Below the pieces are notes generated by a model that had not been told where the DNA came from, did not search any database, and saw only the letters and a program-made list of their open reading frames with translations. A stretch of DNA of 64,000 nucleotides. Source: Atrichornis clamosus (Eukaryota; Chordata; Aves; Passeriformes; Menuridae). Both the position numbers and the translations under genes were made by a program. Position 1 is the first letter of the stretch. Each line of letters opens with the position of its first letter. The stretch lies in NCBI GenBank assembly GCA_013400975.1, contig WBMZ01010152.1, positions 62,001 to 126,000 of the forward strand, written 5' to 3'. Of this stretch, positions 36,701-48,911 are shown piece by piece.

Positions 36701-39700
36701 ACATCTATTGGACTTGAAAAATATGCCTGGTCCTTGTCTCTAAAGCCAAAATTACTTTTCTCATCTCTGTAAGTAATCTTTATGAATAGCATTCAGTTTC
36801 AGTACTTTGAAACTCAAAACAGGGAAGGGGAAACAAAGTGCAGGCTGCAGAGCCTTACCTCTTGCACCTAGACACCATTGACAGCCATAGGTGTGTAGCC
36901 TTTTGGTAAAACTTACGTTGCCAGGAAATTCTTTTATCAATAGTTTTTATCTTCAGCTGTGTAACTGTAGTGAGATGGGATGAATTTCATGCTGCTGTTG
37001 ACTTAGCTTTTATCTTACTAAGTACCAGAACAATGGAGAATTCAGGTACTGCTCCCTGGCATTGCTGTCAGCTGTGCAAGTAGTCAAAGTAGTAATAATT
37101 TGCTAGTGCTGTTAAGAGAAAACATACATCAGGATTTCACGTATTCTGTTTATTTCATAATATTCCTTAAATGACTTAGAACCAATATGGAAGGGCTTCC
37201 AGAAGAAAATTAGAAGGTAGATTTTTCTCTCTCTGAGGAAATTGTAAACGAAAATTGCATATTTAGAAATACCTGACATCAGTGTCTCATGTCTTGGTTG
37301 AGAATACAGAAGAAGAATTACTGTATTTACTTCAAGAAATACTATGAGTCTCTGAATCTTCAGTTAATTACTTGTTAGTATTGTGAAATGTTTCTTATTT
37401 TGATGATCTTAACTGTAATGGGACATGTTCTGTGACTTCTCTTGGTTAAGGACAAGAAGAATTACAACAGGTGATTCGATTCCATGCCAGATCATAATTT
37501 TCAGTTTTGAACATGTCAGTATTCCAAGCACTTAAGCAATAATACATTATTTTAGAAAAGTCCAAATGAAGAGCATCCAGAATAAAGTCTTGAAGTACAA
37601 GCTGGAAACAACTCTGTTTGTTCTGACTCTGCTGCATAATCAAATCTGGATGTGTACATTGTTTATTTCAGTGTGACATCTGACCAGTTGACAACAATTA
37701 ATGGAAATTACAACTGCTTAATGAGCATTTTAATGCTTTTCAGTTGACATTCTTGGTAGGTACTGAGGACTCCAATGTTCCAAGTTCAGAATTCTCTACC
37801 CAGATCTAGTTTGTGGCCCATGAGTAGATATTATTCACATATAGTATTTATTTTAGCTATGGTGATTAATAAGTCAGTTTGACCTATGGGGGTTTCTTTT
37901 CCACAGTGCCATGTGTAAAAAAATGTAATGTAATCCATAATTCAGCTTGTGCAGCCCATGTTGGGCCGTAAATCCTGGTTGGTCTGCAGTCAAAGGCATT
38001 TCTTATATTGGCTCTACTGGGATACAAGGTTTTGTGGGCTTCATACTTTTAACTTTTAAAAAGTTATATATTGCCTTTTGTCCTGGTGGTGATGAAGACC
38101 AATTACTTTTTAACATAATTTTCTATATTTCTGCCCTTACTCTCTAGGTATTACATCCTGCTGTGGTAAATTTATTAAGTTGTACTGAATGTGTGGGTGG
38201 GAGATAGCAAAGCTGTTTCTTCTTGTGTAACTGTTTTTTCAACTACAGATTCTACAAAAGTAGATTTTTGTTTTTCATATTTAAATGATGAATTTAGTCT
38301 TTTAATTTCAAAATAATTTTTTATGAGGCAATATCATCTATAACTTCAGAGTTTTTAAATTCATATATATTTTGAGATTCATTGCTTTTTAAATGAAATG
38401 TGTAATCCAATAAACCTTTACAACAGTTACAGTTTTTAAGAGTTTCAGGGGGTTATTTTTATCTCCAGGATTCAGTTGGTACATGTGAGTAGCTCTTTTA
38501 TGAAAACTTCTGATTTGTACTGAATTTCTGATGCAACTTTTCTCCAGAAAAAAACCCCAAAGCAGCTCATGAATAGCTTTTTCTGCCCTCTCTCTGCTCT
38601 CTCCCTTCCATGACAGAGGTGCCTGCCCTGGGTCTGGTTGGAGTGGGTGTCAGGACAGCAGACTCATGGAGCTGGGTGAGATTAATCCCCATGAGCCACT
38701 CACACTCCACATGCACAGGGAGCTGCTCAGAACTGACACCCAACTCCACATTGCACATCACAGAAAACCCTTTACCTGCCTGGGCTGTCTCTGCCTTTTG
38801 GTGTGAATTGTTCTCCTGGATCTGAGAACAGGACACTTGTGGCTGGCTGTGCCAGATGATGTTGACATTTGGAATACAGATCCATGAGAAGCATGTCACA
38901 TTAACAGAGCACTACCACAGCCATACTTTGTCTCAACTGATGGGGCACTGCAGCACACAGGGTAATTCATGTTGACAGTAAGAACTTGCAGATAGGCAGC
39001 CTCAAATGGTGAAATCATTATAGAAATTTATTTAACTGGTTGAGTGGCCATAGCAGATTGGTTGAGCCAGCCAAATCTGAAGACTCTGAAGGAGATTTCT
39101 GCTCTTCTGCATTTTTTTAAGATTAGTTTATGTTTGGTTTATATATCTTTGGAATACGTATTTTTAAATCTTTTAATTTATACTAATAGCAAAGTTAATA
39201 GTAATTGATAAAATATTAAGTACATACTTCCATCTCTGTTCAGACATACAAAGGTATGCTTTTCATGGTTAAATTTTGAGGAAAAATACGGAAAATAAGG
39301 CAACCATATAACTGAAACTAAATCCATTGAATTTTTCTTCATATTTCATTCTCTTTAGAAGAATGTGTTAGCAATTTAATGAGTAATGTAGTTTCACAAC
39401 TTGTTTTAATTAATTCACGAAATGTTTTTTGATTACTTGTTATTCAGTGGTTTTAAATCTCTTACCTGTGACAAAAATCAGAGTTTTGTTTAAAGAAATT
39501 GGATAAAGATGGGAGTTTACATGAGAAGCTGCCTTAACTGTTTAAACAATGTTCTTTATTAAAGAATCTATTTTTATTTCCTTTCTTTTTTAGAGGTGAG
39601 GATTTGCAAGCTGATCTCATACTTTTCCCACAAACATTGTAAATTCTTCTGCCAGGTATTAGCTGCAGCATTATTTTGCCTAATGAAAAAAAGAATGTGA

Positions 39701-42700
39701 CAACCTGGGTCCGTAAGTGTAATGCAGGGGCATCCCTAAGTGAAGAACAAGAGGGATGACGTTTTGTCACTGCATTTTGTTTGCAGGCAGTGCCAGCTCC
39801 TTTTGCCTAAGTGTGACAGTCTAAGCTCTCTTCCTGCAGTTTTTGTTCACACAGGACACTGGTGGCTTTGAATGAGCCAGGGAAGCCTGTTGGTCTGGCA
39901 ATATTTTTAGTGCATTATTATTTTTCTCCAAAGCACCAGATTCCACAGTGACCCTTGTGTATTTATTATTACAGGCAATTGGCTCTGAGAGAGAGACCTG
40001 GGAGCACCTTCTGTTCTTGACTTTAACCAAACCCTAACCAGTCACCTACATTTATACATTTCCTTAGAACTTAATTTCAACAAGTTTTAGTCATACCCTC
40101 TAGGATCTCCATAATACAATTCTGTAGGTACAGCAAATTCTTTAAATCGCCGTTAGCAGCAGAGCACACAGGCATGTTACAGACTAAGCACCAGAGACCT
40201 AAGTCTATAGAGAGAAATATGCTTTGAGTATTATCCATATTAAAAAAGAGATATCCCAAACTTTGCATTTAAAAATATTTCTCTGAAGTGTCTCCTTTAG
40301 TGTAAATGCTGATGTGTGTTGGCATTAAATGGTTGTGTGGAGAGCACTCTGTAGCCCAATATGAAGGGAAATCTTCCATTGTCAGTCTGGCTCTGCTTCC
40401 ATCTGTGGCTTACTCTAGCTGGCTTTATCTTTTGTGCTCTTATCTTGTTCATTGCTATTCATAACCCATACTTTGTGAAGATGGGCCTTTATTCATAAGA
40501 AATATTTGCCAAGTTCCTTGTTCCTTTATGTAAAGGAACAATAAATACTATTTGAACATATATACCTTTGATTTGTTTTCATTCTCAGTTTAATTATGCT
40601 GTGTGTATTTTAGATACATATGCCTGATTCTCGTCTTACATTAATTTGCCTTTGCATGTTAACAAGCATGAAAAGAAAGCAAGGAAAAACAGTATTGCTG
40701 TCTAGGTACCATCTCTGTGTTCTGGTGATAGGCCTGCTTTAGGAGAAGATAGCCAGGTGGGTCTCTGTTTCTGGGAGTTTTAAGGAAATGGTCTCCAAAG
40801 ATGTAGAAGATGAAAATCTGGCAAGTCTTCAGCCATATGAGAAAAGAGATCTGTGACATTTGGCTCCACTCCTCTTTCTTCCTTTATTTCCCAAACTCCT
40901 GCTGTGTTTAGTTGGGGAGAAAAAGGCTGGTTGTGTAGTTAGGTTGTGGTAAGCAAGTGGCGAGCATAAGGTGCAGTTTTCAGTATTTCTGATAACTGAT
41001 AGAAATTCTGTCATTTGGAACTGGTGTGTTCCTAACCTCTTCCTTTAGTTTCTCAAGCCATTGAGTTGAGCTGACCTATGTGATAGTAAAGGAGAAGTAA
41101 TTACTAAGAATTCACAAAGAAATGGAAGTGCATGGCTCTGAGATTGATGTTCTGATACACTGCTACACAGGTACTATTTAAGGTTACCACTTCTGATTGA
41201 AGTCTCTTTCTCGTTTGTATGAAAGCAGCATAATTAATCAGGCTGTAATGAATTCAGGTACTGCTAGTTTGTCACCTCAAGAGAGAAGTTACCAGAGCAG
41301 ACTGAAATCCAATTGAAAATATGGTCACAATTAGTATTTGGTATTTAAAGAACTCTTTTAACAAGTGTAGTGTAACAGTAGACACCATGTGATAAGGTTG
41401 GGAAATATATGTCCTATGGCTTGAAATACATCTCCAAAAATAAGTGGAAGATGATACTCTTGCAAACTTAAAATGAAAAAGTACTGGTTTGCAACTCATT
41501 TTACAGGTTGGAAAGGGAACATTCTGTACCTGGATAAGGAGTTTGCAGCTCTAAATGTTATCTGATTTGTATATTTAGTTTTGTCTTCAGTAACAAAAAT
41601 CTCAGATTGTTTCAGTGTGAAATTGTGTCAAGTATAATGTATTCCCTCAAAATCAAGAATCACCAAACAAAACAATGTTTTGGCTTGTGGTTTAAGGTGT
41701 TACTCTTGGTGCTTTCTTACAAGCATTATTTGAACAAAGGTGATGGTTTTGGTGCTGTGCACATTTTAAGTTATTGTTACTGTTTGTGCTGTTTTTAGAT
41801 GTTAGTGCTGTTTGAAATCCTGTCTGTAGTTCAGGAGGGGAAATCCATGGGTGTGTTTGTTGAAAAAAAAAAAGAAATTTAAAAAAATCTGGTGTTAGGC
41901 ATGGTTTTATTTGCTTAGGTGATTTTTAAAATGCTTTTTATTTATATTATTGAGGGAGATGGTATTTTAGCAGTGCCAGTTTTCTAGGGCTTCAGAAGGG
42001 CCATCCCAGTGTGAGCTCTGGTCACCATGGTGTGACTGGCTGAGGAGGTCACTGCCAGGGGCTCAGGGTGATGGTCTGTGCAGGGGCACTCACTGGGGGC
42101 AAGATCAGCTGGATTCTGGTGAGCCATGTGAACGGGGTGTGGGTTGGGGCTGGGCCTGCCCCGAGTGAATCGGGGCAGATCCGCAGGATAATGACTTCAG
42201 CGGGGGGCACTGAGGAGCAGCTGGGGGGCACAAAGCCCTTGATCAGCACAGCTGGATCCAGAGCGAACATCTGTCTGTACTCTTAGACTCGACACTTCTG
42301 TTAATACTGGGGGCTGTATTTGCATTTGTTAGATTATTTTGGTAACAGTACTTTCCCGTCTCTAGTGTTCCATTTCTTTCCATAATCCCCTCTCACAGCA
42401 AAATCAGTATTGGCAATTCAGAAGAAATAGAACAATTACTTTCATGTAAGCCTTTAACAATTATTAACTTTCCTATACTTTTCCAGCAATGGTTATATGT
42501 GTAAGTCTCAGTAAAGAGCAGCTGTGGAATGAAAATAAAGGAATTACACAAAGAAGCTGTTCAGTTGTGCTGTGATTGCCATCGAGGAGCTGCGTGCGTC
42601 CTCCCTCCTTCACCCTGAGAATGAAGGAGGAGGAGTCCATGTGCCCATATTCCCGGGATATTTCAGTCATGAAGCTCCTCTCTCTGTGCCTGTGAGGAAG

Positions 42701-45700
42701 TGGATGGATGATGGGAGGACAGGAGATTTGAATGTACAGGCCAGTGCACACTTGACCATAACTGAGTTGATTATAAACATTCTCATAATAATTTAATGAC
42801 AATGTAAAGAACACAGGGAGAAGAAGCTTGAATTCAAAAAAGCAGTGTTGGGAAGGAGCAGTCTTGGTATCTATTAAGCTTCCCTGCTTACTCTTATTCA
42901 TGTCTTTCCCTTTTCTTATATGTTCCCTATATGCTTCAGAAAAACAAATCTTGTAAACATTTGCTTGGTTTTGGCATAGAGTAATAAAGCAGACAAGTGT
43001 CACATGAATGATTGTGACACTTGTACAAATGTCTGTGAGCTCAAACAAGACAGGCAAATTATGTTTTGACCCATTAACTATAGCTGTCGTAGGTAGAAAA
43101 AAAAATGCCAATTTATCTAAATACTTTAATTCAAGCATGCGTTTCAGACTTTAAAAAAATTGCAGAATCATACCTTCTAAGATTAATAGTTTGTCTGCAT
43201 ATTAAAAGCATGTCAAGATGCATCATCTTTCCATCTTTGGTTTACTGAAAAATCACAGTTTTGAGTGGATGGTGGGGAGGAAAATCAAGCTGAGTGTTTT
43301 GATTCCATTTCACACAGATACTGACCATCCTTTTGCCATTCCTACTGTTTATCCATTTAACCACAGTACTGTGGAAAAGAGAATGATGAAGACTTTGGAT
43401 ATGTCATTCTTTGGCATTAGCAACTTCCCAGATTCCCTTTCAGCTTGTCATAGTGTTAAGATTCTGGGGTGGTAGTAAGAAGTTCTCTACAACATAGTAA
43501 ATACATATCTTCCCAGAAATGGATGTGGGGTAGCCTGGTTGTGGGGCTCAGATGCGATGCTTCAAATAATTTTTTTTGTCATTATTGATGTTGAGACATG
43601 TTTAATTTTGAAGAGTTTTTTATAAAAGAAACTGCACTGTATAAATTTTGCCATGCCTACAAATGAGTCCAATTTATCATTATTTCCTTTCTAATGTAAG
43701 TATTTCTGTAGTTACATACCCCGTTGGAGGCTGATGCCATGTGAATTTTTTCAGCCAACTCCCAGTAGTCTTGTACTAGAAGGATCACTCAGTACCTGTG
43801 TGTTGCAGTAGCTCAAGATCCCCATCTTCTGCCTTTGTTTCCTGTCTTTTTCCTTACATGTTCCTTACCTTAGCTTTCCTTGTATATTCTTAGCTTTCTT
43901 CAAATAAGGAAAAGAAATTAAATCAAAACAAATTATTTTAATGCTGAAGTTCATTTTGCAGAATTGAGACCTCACTTGCGGAGCAGTTTTTGAAAATTGT
44001 ATTAATGCTAATGAATTCTCTGTTACTTGGTTTTGGTTATATAGTTGATGGTATGATAATACATAATACAGCTCAAGAATTTTGGACAAAGAATGAAAGT
44101 TTTAAGTATTCAGGTACTCTTAATTTGAGCATTCTAATGGGTTCTCCAAGTGCAGCCTTTTATTAATGAGAATATTTTGGAACAAGATTAGCAGTCTGTG
44201 GCAAAGTAATAAACAGATTGAATGCACGTTTGTGTAGACCTCTTTAATGGGAACGAGGAAATGAGGTTGGATGTGCTTAGCTAGGAGATAAAAAGCCCAT
44301 CTAAGTTAAAAGGCATAATAGAAGTAAAAAAGTGAGAGACAGTTTTAGACTGAAATGAGAGTGAAGACTTGGCAGATTAGATTTGCCTTAAGTCTATGAT
44401 TGTTAAAATAACCCCATTTAAAATTTTGAAACTGTAATTTACATGTTCCTTTGTTATTATTCAGATTAATACTAAAAGGGCAGAAGTCATCCAAGGAACT
44501 TATGCATTAATTTTCTTCCCTTTCACTATTCTGCAGATTTGTTTCAAAATATTTTTCTAGTACCTTGAATTTTGTTGCTGTTTTTTGTTTTGACAAGTTT
44601 TCTTTCTGACTGTCTATTAATGCTACTGAGAAATAAAGATGCTTTTACAAAATGCTTTCAAGCACAAAAGGAGATGGTTTTCAAGAGATTATTTTACATA
44701 TTTACATATTTTACCTTAAGCATTTTGTAGTCACTGCCTACTGGTGAATGTATCAGATTTTTACACACACTTTCAAAATGAACCAGTTTTGCTTCTAAGC
44801 CATTGCAAAGGGAGGAAATGAATTCTAACTTTTTTCACTTCATTTTCACATCCTCACATTTCCTTATTTCACATGGTTTAAAACAAAATGCCTCCAGCAT
44901 TATTTTTCCTTTCTCAAGAGCAAAGTGAATGTGACTTTTCTAAGGGGGTCACAGGATGCCTCTGAGGCCTGTGGGTGTTACTGGACTGCTGCCTGCTTTC
45001 AGCTTAACTGAAGGGCTTGTCATAGTTTTCATCTCCTAAGAAATTAGCCCTAGGTGCTGGCCAGAAGCAGGAGAAGGCAGCATTATGAGTCCCACGCTGG
45101 TTATTTCCCACTGACATCAAATCCTGAGGTTTTTAAATTAATCCTGCACAAAGACAACCCTTCATTTTGGTGCCAGTTTGAAATTAGACTGCAATAATGA
45201 CCTTTTAAAGATGTCTAGTTGTTAAGATAACCCCCTGTTGAAACTTGAAGGTGGCTCTTGCACCCCGTGTTGATCTGACGTTCCCGAGGCAGTGGCAGAT
45301 TCTGTAAAGGTGACGGGGAGTCGTGGCCAGTGACGTGACCTGTGCTGCCAACAGCAGTGGAACCAAGAGCTGACCAAGCCCACCTCTCCCTGCAGCTCCC
45401 AGCCTTGGTTCCAGAAGCAAACAAAGGGTCTTTGTGAAGTTCCAGCAGGCAGATTAGTTACACACTGGTAATAGAAGGCTTGCACAAAAGGGGACCGACT
45501 TGGCCATCAGAAAAAGTTAATTCTTGGCTATGAGTGTGAATTGAAAGCATACCTTCTAATGCTTTAACACTGGCTGGCAACTGGAAAAGCTTGGAAAATG
45601 GAGTATTAACAGCAACTGTTAATATAAACAAGAAAGTGATTTAATATATGCTACCCCCAAGTGTGAAGTGGAAACTGGCCCAGTAGAAAATGGGAAACAT

Positions 45701-48700
45701 GGAACAGATCTGCATAATATACAGGAGATTTTTGTCTCTTGCAATAAATAGAAATTTGTATTGGTGTCTTAAACTAAAATTACTCACCTAATCGTTCCTG
45801 TCTTTTCACCTTGGGGTTTTGCATTATAAACCTCCATGAATTTACCATGTGCAGAACTGTCTTTCATTAGTAGTAATAAATAAATGTAATAAATGAAGCT
45901 GGAGATGGTACCTCTTTGTGGTCAAAATAGGTGTGTGTAAGCAAAGGCAAGACACTGTACATCTATGAAAAATTATTTCAGTAACCATTACCCTTAGCAA
46001 TTGTTCTTCTACATTTAAATTACTGCCATCATACTTTGTGTTAAAAGGATATCTGTGGTTTTCACTTGTAAGAATTGACTGCTCATTTTTTTCAGGGTTT
46101 TTTAATTTGGCAATGCTCAAAGGTGGTTCCAGCTGTATAGAGTATAACGTTGATTGCTGAGACAAATTTGATTATGATTTCAACTCTACATGATATATGA
46201 AAATTTTAGCTGTTTAACCAGCATCAGTGGCATGTTTTCCTTTAAAAACTGGAGTAAGTGCTGTAGAATGAGCACTTTTAATCTGTTTAAATACCCCACT
46301 TTTGACTATTTACAGTTATATTTTAGTTCTATTCATCAAAAATAGAAAATATGCATTAAACATTTTATTATTTGATGGTGCACTCCACCATCTGCTGCCA
46401 TGATGCGCACAACTCTTACTTGTTTGGAGAAATGTGCTGTGAAATCTTAGTTTGAATCTGTAGATTTTGAAAATGCACAATATTGAGACATTTGGGCATT
46501 CCTTTTTTAACTCTTAACTCTGTTAGAGATTTCAAGAGCTTCTTTTCAGCATTTCATAAATTGAAGGTTTATCAAAATACACACATAAGAAAAATGCCAT
46601 TTGTATCTTCTGGGGGTTTTTTGTGTCTTGAAATAGTGGGATTACTTGCTTAATCAGTTAGGGAGGCAGTAGAAAACTGAATCTCTTATTTTGTGATCAT
46701 TTCTTTTCTTTAATACATTTCACCTAGTTTAGAAGTATGGATCAGAAACTCGCAAGGAAAACTGATGCCCTTTCCTGCAGCTAAATTAACAGGAATCACG
46801 TGGAAAACAATCTGAGCCTTGTATGAAAAGGGGAGCCATTAAAATTAGCCCTAAGCTATGGACTGCACCCAATATCACTAGAACTGCACTCACTGCAGAT
46901 GTGGAGGCTGGCTCTCAGGCAAACTGAGCTGTGTTGTATAGCTACAATTAAAATCAACTCCTCTGCCAAAAAATAAAAGGGAGGAGGGTAGAAGGAGAAC
47001 ATCAAAGACAGATTGAAATGTGTAGTTAGTAATAAGAGTGGTCTCCTCTTGAACCAAGCCCTGCAGCGATTCATGGCCCCCTTGTTAATGAGAAATTTTG
47101 ACCTCTGGTTTGTAAGTTAAACTTGTAATCCCAGCTAATGAAGTAAATCAATCCCAACTTCAGTCTGTTGTTCCCATTTTTCTTTCCACAGTGTGTCTGG
47201 GAGTTAGTATCCAGGTCTACAAATACGATTTGGGGAAAAAAAATTATTCTGCTGCTGTGTAACTTCTCCTGTTTTGCAGATTCACTTAAACATATCTAAA
47301 GCAGGCAGGTTATTTTAACTTGTCTCTGTGCTTGTAAAATGTCCTGTTGGTGTGGGTGTTTGTGGCATTAAACAATAGGCCTGAGTTAACATTTTCAAAG
47401 GGAAGCTGGATTTGTAACTATTCAAAAATATTTGTTCCTAACAGGTTTAAGCTTTAGATATGTATATTGGCTCGAAATTATTTGAGAACCCTTATTTTAA
47501 TTTTTGCTTTGTATTTAAGGGGATACTTACAATAGTTTTGTGTCAGAAAAAAAGTCTCCCAATGCAGTCTCAATTCTGAGAGAAAACAGATTCACTAGCA
47601 ATAAAATGAATGCAAAGCTAAGATGGCAATTTTCATAATGTGTGGATCATCCTTTGAAATACGTACTTCTGTGTCTTGCAAGACACTGAGTGACAAAAAA
47701 TGCATGTCCAGCCCAAAAGCCCTGGTAAAGCCTCCAAGTTGATTCTGTGTCACACCATGTTATTAAAGAATCTGTAAGAGATCAGCAAATGATATAAAAG
47801 GAGGTGAAGTCTTTTTGGCAAAAATAAGGAGATGTCAGATTCATAATGTGATCCTTTAAAAGAAAACCAGCTAGAGACAAAAAAAAGACTTGTATCTGCT
47901 TCATTTTCCTTCTACATTAGTAATTGGTAGTGCTGTGTACCCTTCTGAGTGACACAGGCCCTTTTTTGTTGTAATCTGTTTCACTGCAAAGAGATTTTTT
48001 GCATTATTTTTTGGCTATTTAGTGCTACAGACACTGTTTTACAGGGGCAGGATCTCTCTCCCTAACTAAACGTGCTTTTCTAAATGAAGGGTACACAAGC
48101 TCTCCTCTTGCTGCATCTCTGCTCTCCCTGCAGCTGTGGCATGGTGAGGTGCAGCGTTTTGGCTCTCAAGTTTTTGTCTCTTAGTGTTAGTTTTTCGTAT
48201 CCATATTCCTGCAATTTGGTCAACAAACCTTACCACATGTTACTGCCTTTTGTAGACATTACATATGCAGATTTCTGTCATGAAGAGGGAACAAATGACC
48301 ATATGCAGCCATATTTTATGCAATTTTAGTACAGAAAAGAATAATTTTTTGCAGCAGTGAGGTCGGAGTCTCTGGGGACTGCCCCAGCTCAGCAGCTGTT
48401 TTTCCTGGGCTGACCCCGTGGTTTTGTGTTTTGGTTACCTCGGGGACCGAGCCCAGGCTGTTCTTTCTGGAAGTAGGAGCCGTATTATTTTTATGCCTTT
48501 AAAAAAGGGTGATTCCTGCCTAGATTTGATGACTTGCTGGGCAGGCAGTGGCCAGGGGCTGTTGGTGTGCCCAGAGGGATGTGTTCCCCCAGGCAGGGAC
48601 ACAAAGGCTCCTGCAGAGCTTCAGCAGCAGGTGACACCTGGCCCTTGTCTGCTCCTCTGCTGTCTGATGGACACGGGGCAGCGCTGGGAGTGGGGAGATT

Positions 48701-48870
48701 CAACCAAACCTGGAGAAAAGGCCCCTCTGTAGCTCACGGAAAGTTGTTTTGAAGCTGAGCCTTGCAGTGAGGGCCCCTGAGTAAGTTCCTTCCAGCCTTT
48801 CTGAGAAAAGCAAAGCCCTTGAACTGTGGGTCTGGAAAAAGAGGTGGGTGAGCAGAAGCTTTTAGAATAA
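33736..48870. other. Long AT-rich non-coding stretch
   Basis: No exon was recognised on either strand. A GC-rich patch at 42005-42270 and a 221-codon antisense frame at 42473-43138 stand out and are discussed separately. A GC-richer block at 48360-48760, just before the CR1 stub, has open frames on both strands and no recognisable product. A short (AT)n run lies at 34001-34011. GGGGTTTTTT or AAAAAACCCC boxes occur at 35278, 35427, 38549 and 46613. Confidence 0.5.
42005..42270. other. GC-rich patch, unassigned
   Basis: About 265 bases of GC-rich sequence sit in AT-rich surroundings. They contain GGGTTGGGGCTGGGCCTGCC and AGCGGGGGGCACTGAGGAGC. Open frames exist on both strands (42068-42286 +, 42049-42270 -) but neither peptide resembles a known protein. 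It could be the core of an old LTR or a small CpG-poor GC island. Confidence 0.3.
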
Positions 48871-48911
48871 ATCATAGAATGGGTTGGGTTGGAAGGAACC
48901 TTAAAGATCAT
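48871..48911 (-). mobile_element. Very short CR1 3' tail (about 41 bases)
   Basis: On + it reads ATCATAGAATGGGTTGGGTT, then GGAAGGAACCTTAAAGATCA. This is the reverse complement of the universal avian CR1 terminus (TGATCTTTAAGGTTCC...CCATTCTATGAT). Sequence beyond 48911 no longer matches, so the copy was cut almost immediately during insertion. Confidence 0.85.
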
